Part shown: piece after piece, positions 10,471-23,240 of the stretch | How the letters are laid out: each line of letters starts with the position of its first letter | How positions within the stretch are numbered: the first letter of the stretch is position 1 | Origin: Gonatopus flavifemur | Lineage: Eukaryota > Arthropoda > Insecta > Hymenoptera > Dryinidae | NCBI GenBank assembly: GCA_018340375.1 | Contig: JAFFJZ010000007.1 | Location: 20,992,001 to 21,056,000 of the forward strand | Length of the DNA stretch: 64,000 nucleotides | Direction of reading: 5' to 3' | Notes under the pieces: model-generated | Database searches by the model: none | The model's input: the letters and a program-made list of their open reading frames with translations, nothing else | Told to the model about the DNA's origin: nothing | Made by a program: the position numbers and the translations under genes

Positions 10471-12083
10471 TTTTCTTCAATTTGAAATTCATTCTCGCCG
10501 ATTGAAAACCAGTTCTGAAATGGTTCTAATGGGTTTCAACGGTCATTTACCGTAGCAAAGTTTGTATCAGTCAACGGTATTCGATGGACTTGCTGTTTCA
10601 CCAGGGTGAGGAAATTATTTTTTCGTACTGAAAGAAAGGAACTTTGAAACCAAAATCTCATTGTCCTAGATACCTGTCAAAATTCAGTTGAAGTCAAGAT
10701 AAAATGTAGGTGGGAGGATTTGAACAGAGTCGAATTAAGGTTGGCGAGGGACACCTTTACAGATAAAATGGACGTCGCTTCTCTAAAAGAAAAAATATTC
10801 CATCAACTTCGGACATCCTTTCCGAAAACAAAGATAATCGGTTGTTGAATCCACAAGAAATTGGTCGGTCCCCGTCCTAAATCCAGATCTGAATTTGAAA
10901 TTCTTTTAGGACAGTTTAACATTCAAATACCCTATACTTCATATATATATCTTGGTTGGAACATATAAATAATTTCAGTGAACTTTCTATGAGTTTGTAC
11001 AAAGAGTTAAATATAAATTCAAGAGAATTCTCAACCAGACAAGAAAGAGCGTTATCTTCTCATCTCCAATTAATTTCGTTGACTCTTTGCTTGAGCGTCA
11101 TGCTGTATTCAATTAAGAAATAAGAGTTTTTTTTCAAATATAAGCTCTTCAAGTGTAGTTACATCGAGCGTTTTTAAGAACATTTTTCACAGTATATACA
11201 TTATTAAGTAAAAACTTCATTGAGATGTCGATACACGTCAGACTTATGCATGTACAAAGCTACGTAACAAGTATCACGATTCGAGAAGTTAATGAGTTAT
11301 AGTGGTAAAAATGAAAAGTTTATCTGAAAACCCGATGGAAAAAATCGTAATCCAATTTTGTCATTGTAACAACATGAATTTCACTCAAAATAAATGATTT
11401 TATCGTTACCAAAATATAAAGTTCAAATTTCACCCTAGGAACGAGTGAAAATGCTGCTTGAATATAATAAATTCACACTTGAAACTCGATAAAATGAAAT
11501 TATTGATTGATCTTTCATCCGTACAGATCGAGAAAGTGATTTTTCTTATGCATTTCACATAAATCTTCCTACGCTTATTACTTTCAATTGCCAGTCGACA
11601 ACATTTCATGATTAATTGAAAAGTTGTAGCAATGAAGTTCAGATAATCTTGTCCATTCACATTTCGGCGAGTATCGGAGCTAAATATTCTTACAAATCTG
11701 ACGGATTTCCATTTTCCAACAAAGCGTGGGAAGGCGTGTTAAAAGACATGTATTACACTCACACGTGCTCATCGTCTGTGTCGGATATGAGCTCCCATCC
11801 TTGACGCCACTTCATAACCCGGCTTTTTATCGCTTGCTCATGTACAACTCTTCGTTCATAGTCAATGATGGAAACATATTTTTATTACAGGATCAATTAG
11901 TTTGTTGGTTTCATGATTGTGGTTTAAAAGAATCTTTGGCAAGATCAGTTCTGGAATTTAATCTTCACGGAGAAAACGAATATGTTGAAAAGTCCCATAA
12001 TTTATTGATGATTGATACATTCATTTGCCTGAATTTACTTCTAAAAATACCATAATTAGATGTATTTCTACAAGAAATTATGG
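10471..12083. other. Spacer; only weak open frames
   Basis: A 109-codon frame at 11726-12055 (plus) contains TTTTTATTACAG followed by a short open stretch, which resembles a splice acceptor. The residues match no family I know, and a second frame (11616-11804) overlaps it. I do not call a gene. Confidence 0.4.
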
Positions 12084-13456
12084 TAGGGGAGAGTGGGGCA
12101 AGTTTTCTATAGGGGCATGTTTTCCAATGCGTTATAATTTCTTAGTATGCTGGAAAAGCGCACTGCTGAATGAATGGTCGTGAGTAGTATCATCTAAGGT
12201 ACCATTCACGGCAATATCAGGTTAATAGCTGCTTTCATCATAATAAGAGAACTGTTTTTACGATTTTGTCGTTGGTGAGTAAACTTTACATGTGTTCATT
12301 CAAATCGAAAAAAAACATACTTACGTTATTCTGATTGTTTTGGTTGAATATGTGTTTATAAACGAAAGTCCCCTGAATCGAATGATGTGATAATTTTTGT
12401 AAATTACTCGCGTCTTTACGATTTTAACCTAGTTCCAAGTTGGAAAACGATGATGGGGCAAATTTTCCAACGTGACGCGGGGCAAACTTTCTCACAAAGA
12501 GAATTTGTCGCAGTCTCAACCAAGTGATTTTAGAGTGTTTCAAATGCATTGCTTATATTATATGATTAGTCTTCGCGATTTGAGGTTAGTTTAGAGTTGG
12601 AAAACAATGATAAAGCAATGTTTTTCACTGCGGAAAATTATCTCAGTCTCACTCAAATTGTTGTAACGTATTACAAGCAAATTTATCGAAAAAGATAAGC
12701 AAATATTATTTGATATAATTTATCATTAAGTTTACAAAGATTACGGATGGTTTGAAATTATAAAAGGAAAACGAATCTTGGCTCCCACAGCCATGATTTA
12801 ATGGAAGCAGCTGTCTTTTTGTTCTTCATACTTTTGCTTACTTTCTATGTACTACACGGAGAAAACTGGTATAGTAAAATATGGACGGACCAAACATTTG
12901 GTCACTACAATCAATCGCATCGTTATTTGAACTAAACGCATCGTTGGTTTAACCAAGCATATCGTAATTTGGATTGAGCCGTTTAGTTATTTTGATTGCG
13001 CAGTTTGGTCTGTCCATATTTTACTATTTGCTTAGTGATTATCACTATTCCTTCTTCTCCGTGTACATTCGTTATTTCGTTTTCCTACATCACATGTACT
13101 CCCTATTGTAATTGATTTCCAAATAAAAAATCGAATAAAATACTCAATTTGGATTCGAATTTCAATTTCTTATCTATTTTTGGCGATTTTGAATGAGTGA
13201 GAAAATTTGCCCCCATATGGTTCGAAGGTGTTGGAAAACTTGCCCCGTATGTGGGGCAAGTTTTCGCAAGTGACATGACTGCAAATAACACTATTTTGCA
13301 ACAACATGCTTATGAAATCATGACATTTATTTATACTAGGTTGAAGTGGAAGCTTCAACGAGTAAAATAGTACCCCAAACGCCTTGAAATATGCAACGGG
13401 GAAAAATACAAAAATCGACAAAGAAAAAGTGGGAAAACATGCCCCACTCTCCCCTA
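12084..13456. mobile_element. 1.37-kb element with TAGGGGAGAGTGGGGCA ends
   Basis: The perfect 17-bp inverse termini are TAGGGGAGAGTGGGGCA (12084-12100) and TGCCCCACTCTCCCCTA (13440-13456). Inside, GGGGCAAATTTTCCAAC, GGGGCAAACTTTCTCAC and, inverted, GTGAGAAAATTTGCCCCC and GTTGGAAAACTTGCCCC form matching sub-terminal repeats. It is interrupted by a MITE at 12855-13063. There is no long open frame. Shorter elements at 40550-40910 and 37371-37548 share the TAGGGGAGA terminus. Confidence 0.8.
12855..13063. mobile_element. CACGGAGAAAA-family MITE with about 20-bp GCATCGTT units
   Basis: The ends are CACGGAGAAAACTGG and CCTTCTTCTCCGTG with TA at 12853-12854 and 13064-13065. Sub-terminal ATAGTAAAATATGGACGGAC pairs with GTCTGTCCATATTTTACTAT. 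The interior units GCATCGTTATTTGAACTAAA, GCATCGTTGGTTTAACCAA and GCATATCGTAATTTGGATTG are spaced 19-21 bp apart. Confidence 0.9.
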
Positions 13457-13926
13457 CTTTTGACGCTATATTCAGGTCAATAATTTTATCCTTCACAGCC
13501 TGGCGCTGATCCTCGATAAATTATAGAACTATTTAAAATATATTGTTCTGCGTGTTGAAAGACGGTTCTATAATTGAATCGAATACTTTTTATCCTCGTT
13601 TGGAATCATTCTTGTCTATCTAGTTATTTATTCACTCCAAAAGAACTAACCCGATTTTACACACCGTCTATGCCGACGAGAAATTTTACAAGAAAATTTG
13701 AAATTTCAGCTACATGGAATATTGTGAATAAAGTTTAAGCGTTGCTTCATTTCACACTTTCAGCAATCTGCCAAATAAGAGATTTATTACTTGAGTATAC
13801 TCAATCTGGTAAACGCACATTCTTTTTTTCGACCACTTCTTTCAGCGCTATTGTATTGATTTTAATTGAAACCGTATGGAAGTAGATGTTGCAACTTTCG
13901 AGAAAATCCTCTTTCACGTACATGTA
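13457..13926. other. Spacer, nothing recognised
   Basis: AT-rich sequence without visible repeat termini or coding-like frames. Confidence 0.45.
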
Positions 13927-14149
13927 CACGGAGAAAAAAATATCGCTGTCATAACGATACTGGATAGTCGTAATGACAGTTTAGTGGTATCAGTATCATT
14001 GCTATGATCATACAAATCATCCGAGGAACGATATAGATCGCCAGCATAGCCATCTGTATCGTCACCATAGCGATACAGTATTGTCACTACAGCTATCTCT
14101 TCTTAACCATACTTCAGATCGCTATAATAGCCATACTTTTTTTTCCGTG
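13927..14149. mobile_element. CACGGAGAAAA-family MITE with GCGATACAG-type units
   Basis: The ends CACGGAGAAAAAAATATCGC and CTTTTTTTTCCGTG are flanked by TA (13925-13926, 14150-14151). The interior consists of degenerate units such as GCCATCTGTATCGTCACCAT and GCGATACAGTATTGTCACTA at about 21-22 bp, present in both orientations. Confidence 0.85.
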
Positions 14150-15016
14150 TATGAATGCCTTATTTCTCTTGCCTTTTGAGAATTATCGTACAAAAAAAAA
14201 TAATTCGCTGATATTTGGATAGCTAAGCATTTAGTTGTAACATCTGAATTGTTTCGTCATTCGAATATAAACCTAAAAACCTGTTCTGTCACAGATACGG
14301 CTTCTTACTGTGGTAGCTAACGCATAGCTATAGCTGCAATTATTTCAACTGTAGCAGCGAAAAAGCGATTAGTTCTTTCAAATTATTTTTCCCATGATAA
14401 ATGAAGAATGTATCCAACAAGCAAACTTGAATTTTTCTTCCAAAAGCGCATCGCGCCGTTGATCTCGTTGCGGATGGAACTTTTTGGAACGACTAATAAT
14501 TTCAAAGTGACTCATCATTACGAATCATTTTAACAAGCGTTTCCGTGAAGAGAGTTCTGAAGTGATAACAATTGAATCGAATTGAAAGAATGATGTTTTT
14601 ACATTTTGTGATTTTTTTCTCCATTTCCGAAGTTCTATCGACTTAGTAACAACCTTGCGGCCGTTCGATATTTTGCAACGGCACTTTCCGGGAAACACGA
14701 TGACTGCGTTGAAAACATTATCGATAAATTCGTTTTTTCCTTGAACTATTCAAGCTTTCTCAGGGACTTTCACGTAAGTAGCAGTTTTTTAAAAACGATT
14801 CACCGCGATAATTGGATTAGAATGTTACGTGTCAAATGATCTCGTTGAATACGTTTTTTGTTTTAGAAATTCATATTTTTCCATTCGATTTGCGTTATCG
14901 CTTCTTGAATTTTGCGTCATGAGGTTCCATTGACGATGCGTCACGTTGAATGATTAAACTCTTCGAAAAAGTATCATTCTCTACACTTGCACTATACTAC
15001 TGCTCTGTACGTACTT

Positions 15017-15024
15017 TGACGTCA
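15017..15024. promoter_or_regulatory. Perfect CRE octamer TGACGTCA
   Basis: The sequence TTTGACGTCATTC contains the full palindromic CREB/ATF site. It sits in the GC-balanced tract, and a second partial copy, CGACGTCA, lies at 15980-15987. Function is inferred. Confidence 0.35.
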
Positions 15025-15870
15025 TTCACGGATCGTTGTCGGCCACCTGCCTTTTAATGTACAATTTTCTCGACTCTTGGTGCAACCTTGTGACATATGA
15101 TAATGAATTCGTTGAAATCGCAAATAAGAATGGGGTATAGAGAAGGGGTACGAAAACGAAAATCCGAATCAACGACGAGTTTGTTCCGCGCGAAATCATG
15201 AATTCCTTTCCTCCGATAAACAACAGGCAGGAACAACAATTTTGATTTAACGCGCTTGTACGGATATGTATATTTTCTTTTTCTTTGTAAAATTTATTTG
15301 TTCCACGGAGTTATTTCTCAAACTACTAAGAACAAAAGAGCGCACGATAAAACCTGAAACACATGTAACGATCTGTGACGAGAAAATTTTGTTCTTCTAA
15401 TTTAATCGTCGAGTGATTTTTACGATCTCTTCCACGAGTCCATAAAATTTGATAATTTATCGAGCACTGTACGACTACCGAGTGCGGATTAAATGTACGG
15501 GAAGTGTACAATCATTCTATGAATAACAATCGGTATCGTTCGTATTTACGTATTCGCATAAAACAATTATCTCTGCTGCGAACACGAAAAAATAATGGAT
15601 GATAGAATTTTCCAAGGATCGAACGTTGACGTTAACGATGACAGGGAATGGAAATCGATTTCTCAGATTTTTCATACACGAGCGCTTCAGTTGACTAAAC
15701 TCGAGGTTTTACGATACAGCTGCCAGGAGTTTCATACTTCGTTACACGTTACTTGTCCGAGATCAGGGCCGCCTACGGAGGGGGTGCATTAACGGAAGGG
15801 GCACCGCCCGCTCGGTGTATACGATAATCATGAGCGCACATAACAAACAAGCTTTCTCTGTTGTATCGCA

Positions 15871-15924
15871 TCGTCGTGTCGTCGTTGCCGTCGTCGTCGT
15901 CGTTGTCGTCGTTGTCGTCGTCTC
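15871..15924 (+). repeat. (CGT)n/(TCG)n imperfect triplet array
   Basis: About 18 CGT/TTG/CCG triplets run in phase. The complementary frame would read as poly-Thr, so the overlapping minus-strand 69-codon frame is low-complexity and not a gene. Confidence 0.9.
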
Positions 15925-16030
15925 AAGAGTGCGAATGACCTCGACGTTGCGTGCGTGCGTGAGTGCGTGCATATAGCTACGACGTCACAGACAAGTTATA
16001 ACGGTATAGCACTGAACTGCAAGCTGCAAG

Positions 16031-17095
16031 ATGATTGTAATAACGACAATCTTGATAACGCTTATTAGTGATGATTTCCATGGTTATACATGAATCTTGT
16101 ATCTGAGGTAGAATATCTTACACCTTATGTGTATGATTTTCATTCACGTGGTCATTAAGTTTTCATTGCGAATATTTTAATTGTTTTTTGCGGAATGAGA
16201 GGATTATCTCAGGAATTTTATATCAGTTCAATGGGAGGTCGTTGATTCGAGAAATTCATTTATAAGCTTGAACTTTGTGTGATGAATGCAATTAATTAGG
16301 AGTAAAATGTATTATTCGGAGTATTTATTTTATCAAATATCACTCCGATGATATTTATAGAGGATTGTGCATTTTATCGATACTATTTTATATAAATCAG
16401 GGAAAATTGCTTTTTGATGCAATTTTTATGCATGAAAATAGCACTCGGAATGGAAGTTCTTGACAGGATGATGATTTTATTTAAAAAATTTCACAAACAA
16501 ACATACTTTCAAGTATATATGGATCATGTATGTAGTTTTTATATGAATTTAGTTTTTCATGTTCTGTAAATGGTAGACATGAATTACAAGCACTTTTATA
16601 AATGAAAAAAGTTACTCTTCGTTAGACAATATATATGAACGCATCACTAACCGACCAGCTTCACTCAGAGCTTGACAGTTGCACGTGATGCTTGAAGATA
16701 AATACTTGAACAATAGTTTATCTGGTTGGAATGTTACGACAATGATACATCAGATAGACAGTATGCAGACAAAAAATTATCTTGATCATCTGATACTGAC
16801 TCAGTACTGGGAACAGAGTTGCCTGTACTGGCATATCCAAAGTTGGCAAGGAGTCGCAATGGCAACATTATTTCACATAAGGGCCAGGATAACGTTGATG
16901 TGCGCCTGCTATGATAGAGTATGGATGTAATACTGGCCCAAGACTTTTTTGTCGAGTACTTTAGTGCCCGTTGAAAAACAGTAATGACAGAAGTCTGTCA
17001 AATACAACTTTGGCAGTACTAGGCCGTTGGTCAACTCCGGCAAATTCCACATGAAAAATTATTCAACTGTTACCAGTCGCAAATTGAACATTTTG
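16031..17095. other. Spacer with repeated TACTGG words
   Basis: CAGTACTGGGAACAG, CCTGTACTGGCATATCC and GGCAGTACTAGG recur between 16800 and 17030 together with GGCCAGG and TGGCCC words, suggesting a decayed repeat without visible ends. The 83-codon frame at 16679-16930 overlaps them and is not supported. Confidence 0.35.
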
Positions 17096-17099
17096 CCAC

Positions 17100-17210
17100 C
17101 CCTGTCTCGACATTGGGAGAGATGGGGGAAACCCCATAACAGTAACGGATTGAATATTTTGCCGCCTTAGGCAAGTGCCTACTTTGCCTCCGCCTACATC
17201 CGTAACCGGC
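17100..17210. mobile_element. Fragment of a GGCGGAGGCAAAGTAGGCA-type hAT element
   Basis: On the minus strand, TACGGATGTAGGCGGAGGCA is followed by AAGTAGGCACTTGCCTAAGG and CGGCAAAATATTCAATCC. This word order matches a terminus I associate with hAT-like repeats in arthropods. No partner end or duplication is seen. Confidence 0.4.
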
Positions 17211-17937
17211 TATTACATTGAAATTCCAAGTGTTGAAGTTGAATTTTTGGCTATATTACATACAATACTTGCAATTTCGTAATTCCAGTGAATGATTCGT
17301 AGCTACAACTACGTGAACAATGAAAAACAACTAAATACATGATCAAGGGGTAAATCATTCTTATCTCAGCAAAAGGTACAGAGTAAAATTAGATCGCGCT
17401 GTCGTAGTAAATTGTTCTTCTGAAAGCAAGAATTAGAAATTCTCAGAATTTTTGGACAAAAAAAGTTCCCAGAGGAATTCGGAAATTTTCTTTGATACAT
17501 TCCCAAATAAATTTGGGAAAATTTGTGAATCTATAAGTGTTTTATCATGCTTTTTTTTCTTGAAATTTTACAAATATTCCTTACGTTGGAATCTTTAATC
17601 GGATATCTAAGGAATCATTCGTGTATTACGTAACGCTATATTTCAAGTCCCTGCCTTCCTCTTGTGAACTTCAAAGTGCGTTAGCGAAAAAGAGGTGGAG
17701 GCTTCGAACGACGTTGCGAAATACTTGAACAATCTCTATGATTTGAGTTCCAAATTTCTTAGCGAATTTTCCACTCTCAAAGATCAAAAGTTTACTCGAA
17801 TCAGTGAAAATATCTCTCAAATCTGACGAGCTCACTCTTAAAATTTGTCACTCTTTCAGATTCAAACAGCATCCATTGTTTATTTCATATCCGGATAGGT
17901 TGATTTTGTTCCAAGATCTTCTGAAAGTGTTAGTTTA

Positions 17938-18109
17938 CATGGAAATACCGAGTTTTATTAACATCTGAAGAAATGACTCAATTAAATGTCAATTTAAGGA
18001 AAAAGAGAGTCGCTGAGAATTTTTGGTGAACTTGTTACGAATATTCTCCAGCGATCCTCTTTTTCCCTAAATTAAAAGTAATTTTTCTAATAAACTCGAT
18101 TTTTCCGTG
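17938..18109. mobile_element. CACGGAAAA-family MITE with long inverse arms
   Basis: The ends are CATGGAAATACCGAGTTTTA and TAAACTCGATTTTTCCGTG, flanked by TA (17936-17937, 18110-18111). Internal arms CAATTTAAGGAAAAAGAGAG and GATCCTCTTTTTCCCTAAAT pair, giving an almost full-length hairpin of 172 bp. Confidence 0.8.
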
Positions 18110-18509
18110 TATGACGTATCGAATACTGAGTATATTCAGTATATTGAATTCCGTGATATCTTTTCTACATTTATAGAATTCTAATTCCAAGATTTCAATG
18201 ACATTTGTCCTCCTTGAGATCAAAACCCTGGTTGAATAAACCTATGAAATCCATTCATGTCCACTTCTCAAAATTCTTAAGTTGACTTGAACAAAAGATT
18301 TTGCAAGATTGAGTGAGTTTTTTCAATCAGGAATCCGAATATCCACTTTTTCTGACGATGCAGGTCTGTGCAGCACGTTCCCAAGTAGAAATGATCCAGT
18401 GATTAACTCGTAATGTAACGCTACGCTAGCCAAAAACTAGACTGTTGACGAGGCATTTGCGTGGCCCTGGTGAGGACGCTAGATGAATTATACAGATTTT
18501 ATTCATTTA

Positions 18510-18658
18510 TTAAGGAATATCAAACCAGATTATGATGAGTGATAAACTATGTTGAACGTCATCAAACATTGAGGAGTATAATTTAGATGTTTGCTCTTAT
18601 ATATTTAATTTAAAAATTAGTACTCAGTATCAGATGTCTCGCACTCTCTGAATATGAA
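18510..18658. repeat. Diverged dispersed repeat M, copy 2
   Basis: Direct-orientation relative of 10308-10470, with several shared words in the same order and no inverted ends. Confidence 0.5.
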
Positions 18659-19355
18659 AGAATGAGGATTCCACTTGAATTTTGACCCTTTCAAATTTAG
18701 AGATCACTCATTATTATCCGTTTTTCCCCGTGAAAATAAACGCAGGAAAACTCCATTCTGTATCTTACCAAATTTCATTCAAATGAAATAATTAAAAATT
18801 TTTGTGACAGTGAACGTTTCACTGTTTTCTTGTAGCATGAATTATTAATGAACCATCACCAACGGTAACATAAATTCTTGAATAGATTCTAGCAAAATCG
18901 ATTCTCTTTTTTTTATACAACCAGAGCAAATAAATGTCCCTTTGGTGCTGCTTTCTAAGAATCAATGCAATGAGTCGAATACTCATCACAACTCCTTCAG
19001 TTTGGAAGCTCAACAACAATTCTCCAAACTCAATCTCACAGAATGTTCCTAGAATATCTACATTCTTGTCGTTTTGAAATTAACATCTACCGATATCTTT
19101 CATCGATTATTTCCTCTTTCATGTAGAATATAGTCCGAATAATTTCCATCGGGTTCTTTCCTGTATTCTTGTTTTTTTACCAAATTTTCAATCACACTCG
19201 AGTGATCCTTTCAAGATTTGAATTCAAATAAAAGCATTTTCATTTCCCCTTCCTGAAACTTTTTGAAATTACCAGGATCGTAAAAATGAAATATATTTTC
19301 AAGATATTTCAACGGAAAGTACACATCGCAAATATTTTACAAAGTGCGCCATTCC

Positions 19356-19463
19356 GAAAGTGTGACATAGGTATACTTTCATACAGCCTTATTTCTTTCA
19401 ATAGAAAAAGTCGTTGCGCTACGATAGCAGAGTGAGACGAGCTATATCCTATGTCACACTTTC
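19356..19463. repeat. Inverted repeat GAAAGTGTGACATAGG
   Basis: GAAAGTGTGACATAGG (19356-19371) is inverse to CCTATGTCACACTTTC (19448-19463). TATACTTTCATACA and TTTCATACCTATACG add short partners. It may be a MITE remnant. Confidence 0.6.
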
Positions 19464-22400
19464 ATACCTATACGGTATTTATTTTACTGTGTTCTAGAAT
19501 ATGAGGAGTGCGGTATAAAAGTATATGGACGTGGAAAAAATCCATCGGCGTTCGTAGGGACGGGAGATATAGATGATATTACAATAAAATAACAAATTCA
19601 CAATGTTTATTAAAAACATGAATCTTTACGAGCTTTTGGGGAGAGTAAGGAGCAATAGAGCCCGACAGTATTGTATATTATTTTGATATAAACGTAAAAT
19701 GCATTTTACAAATGCTTAGTAATTCTCTTTCAATATATTTTTTCAATTCTGACGTATATATCTGGTACGCCAGAAAAGGAGGGAGCTAAACATCACTGAT
19801 ATATCTTATAAACATTCAGCATTGCCCTCGCTCAAGTCAAATTACTATATTTGTTTGAACAATTCTACAAAAACCTACGCACGTGAATAATTTGATTCAG
19901 AAAAAAACAAAGTTCCATATTTATAATAATAAAATATGATATTTTTCCATCACATCTTTTATTTCCGTGTTTTTTCTCAAATCAATTGATATACATTCTC
20001 ATGGACGGGAGATTTTATGTTCTTGAACTAATCGTTTCTCCAACATCCCTTAAAAACGCTTCTAACTTTAATTTACCCCAATTGACATGTTTATAAGAAA
20101 ATTTCAGAGACTGTCGAAAGTTTTAATAGCAAATGCGTTTAAACTTAGAAAAATATTTCAAACTTTCATTCGAACCTTGTATTTTTATCGTAAAATATGT
20201 TAAAGTTAGAAAACAGCTTGAGATGCTCGGTTGAATATCGAACCACACCAAACTTTATCTCTAGGTTCGACAATAGAGTTGAATCAAACTTCTGGAAACT
20301 TGACTTGGCTCTAAAAATTTCCATAACACTGAGAAAAATTCTATACTATAAATTATCAGATCCTTTAACAACTGCATGTGGTACTTTAATAGTTCCATCT
20401 CGTTTATGAATAATATAATTATTTTCAATTTGATATGAACGATATTTTGAATCAAGTATGCTTGGTTCGATCTTTGTAGAATTGAACATAAACTTCAAGA
20501 ATGAACATTATCTAAAAAATCCAAGTTCTCTTCTATATTCTCAAGGGAATGATAACGCCGGAAATAAAGTTTTTTTGAGGACATTTTGAAATTCACATAT
20601 CGAAGAGTGAGATAACATTTATAGCGATAAGGAACTACGTGACTATGTATAGCTTGTTTTACCATTCAAAGTCACAGCATCACTTCATACTGAATCACAT
20701 GTCATTGGAACAGACCAAAAATCGGACAACCATTGAATTAGCTGCAACGGCGACAAGTTTAACTATTATTCACTCAGTGTTAACAAGGTAGCTGGAATAG
20801 TTTTTCTATGTCCTATTGAACAGTTTGTTACATCTAAATTTCAAAATCCTTTGCCGCATTTGTCCCAAACTCAGGAAAAGTTGTTTCTTTTTCCAGTGTT
20901 AGGAAAGGCAGTATGCGTTCTTCAACGGAATACAGTTTCTTTAGAAACGTGAAAGTATGGAAAGAATGCGAAACATGATGTAAATGTACGAAAGTCAATG
21001 AGCAGATAAATTCCTTTAACAAGGACGTTAAAGAAATGGATTGTTTCTCATTATCTTTGTCTCGTGAGTGCAACCGACCTAAATGTCTCCACATATTCAC
21101 ACGTAAATGTAACGTCACGGATGCGTTACAACGATAACATACCACATTGAGCTCACGATGATGATTTTGATAACCGAGGTGATGATTTTTCCTAGTTTAT
21201 TATCATAATATGCATGTACGTTTTTATTTTTACACCCATTTGAGTATTTCACTACGAAGCAAGAAAATGTATGGACTACATTGTGAAAGATTTGCACGTA
21301 ATACTTCGTATGGAATCATCACACCCTCATCAGTGAAATCATACGATTTGGTTAATTACGTCGATTTTTATATTATTCTCATGCGTATTTATGTAAGCAA
21401 TGAAGTCATGAAATTCCATACGATAAGACGTCAGAGACAGTTCATCTTCATTGAACTTCAAAATGAAATTATTTATCGCATTCTCTTCAATGTATATAAT
21501 TCTTGAATTATGCAATCTTGCTCTACGGCCTCTATATTCTACCATTATTTCATATATTCTTATTTTAGATCAGAATAGAATTATCAGCAGAAAGCTCTGG
21601 CATTTAATTAATTCTTGAACTGCGCGATCATCTTTACTATCATTTCGTTCATTCCGATTTCCTTTTTAGATACTCAACTTTGGTTCATGTACAATCTCGT
21701 TTAAAGAATTCATGTATAGAATATACAAACATTATATTAAATTCTGTTTCGAAAAATGATTTTATGGAATTTTTATACAATTTTTATCTGCAATATATAC
21801 ACAAATCTATGAAAGTTCAATATTATTATATATGCAATTACATGGAGAGAAAGCCGTATTATACATATTCTGTGTTTCCAGAAAATATCGTTCTCTAATC
21901 CTCAATATATCTAATATTATGTAGATAAATAGTTTGCAAAATAATGGAAATAATTATTGAATCCAAGTTTATTATATTAAAAAAAACTTTCTGTTACTTT
22001 ATACTTGACATATCCAAAAATGACATGAAAAAGCTTTTTTAGAATCATTACCTTCCGTATGTTGATATCAAACGCTAGGGAGATATTCTTGTGTATATTT
22101 AAAATATCATGAGAGCATCAATATAATGAACCAGACATGAAATTCCTTTCATATTCGGTAATTGATTCAAAAAGAAATTATACACAACTTCCACGTAAAT
22201 CTGTAGTACTCTTTGTAGAGAACGATTTTGAAATTTATATACTGGAAAAAAATGAAGAGTAAAAAAAACTTTCACGTTACGTGTAAAAGAAAATATCTAT
22301 TCCAGTTGACTTGATCGCATCTGCAGTAATTTGAACAATGAAGTTGAGATGACAATCGCTTTGACATCCTAGTACCTTGTAAACGTTCATTCTATTTGAC

Positions 22401-22521
22401 CTGATATATACCTTTTTTCACATTGATGAAACGATAGTGTATCAATATTTCAATCTTTCACGTGAAAAACAACAGAGGTTTTCAACTGAACCTTGATTAT
22501 TATTTATAAATTACATAAGGA

Positions 22522-22524
<3 letters not shown>
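19464..22524. other. 3-kb AT-rich spacer, nothing recognised
   Basis: I found no MITE termini, microsatellite or CpG island. Open frames (for example 98 codons at 21210-21506, with overlapping frames on the other strand) are hydrophobic and Asn/Ile-rich, as expected from AT-rich noncoding DNA. Confidence 0.5.

Positions 22525-22554
<30 letters not shown>
22525..22554. repeat. (AT)n microsatellite
   Basis: About 13 consecutive AT units. Confidence 0.95.
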
Positions 22555-22557
<3 letters not shown>

Positions 22558-23240
22558 TTGTTTACCATGAGATATTTTTGTTTCTTTGAATTTTCAAAGA
22601 AAATTCCAATTTACTTGGGAGAAAGTCTAAAATCAATCATCATATTGTTAAACGAGAGGAATATTTATGATATAACGAAGAGAAATTTCCAAAGTCACAT
22701 GATTTTTCTATATTTGGCAATGTCCGTTACCTTCTCTTTTAATACATACACAACTCTTTGTACATTTTTTTATCCAACGAATGATTATTCCACTGGAAAG
22801 AAAAGGCATGCTTATGAGATTGTGATATTGTTTTCAATTCATAAATCCGTGATACTTTGAGTATAAAATCGCAAATGTTGCAGTGATTGAACATCGAGTG
22901 AAAACATTGATTGCGTAGCTTTTTCATTCGTTCCATACATACTTTTTTTCTCTCCCTTTCTGTTGTCAGTTTCATTTTTGAAATGTCGAAATGTTTCTTG
23001 TAAGAATATTTCACCACTCTTGGATAGAAGAAAAACATCTAACCGATAAACGATGTACTTTTGTTTGAAAAATGATAAAAATCAAGTAATGTAAAGCCAT
23101 TCTTTTCCAATCACTCTCCTAAATTAGATTATTTTGTATTTGAAAAAAAATCATTGGAGGCATTTATATTTGGTGAACAAGGGTCAAGAGATTACCACGT
23201 GGAGCATGAATAATAATTTATTATAAAAAATAATAATTTA

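Larger units (their letters stand above)
14400..16030. promoter_or_regulatory. GC-balanced unique tract with CRE and CGT repeats
   Basis: Base composition shifts toward G+C and CpG (GCGCATCGCGCCGTTGATCT, CTTGCGGCCGTTCGATATTT) and no MITE lies within. It contains a perfect CRE octamer, a CGT array and GTGCGTGCGTGAGTGCGTGC words. A 65-codon plus-strand frame at 15595-15792 begins in good context (AATAATGG) and has balanced composition, but it matches nothing I know and ends at a GGGCCGCC word. The tract may be an enhancer or untranslated exon, by composition only. Confidence 0.35.

Noticed and set aside
11726..12055. 109-codon frame with a TTTTTATTACAG acceptor-like site
   Set aside because: The acceptor would interrupt the frame itself, the residues match nothing known and a competing frame overlaps.
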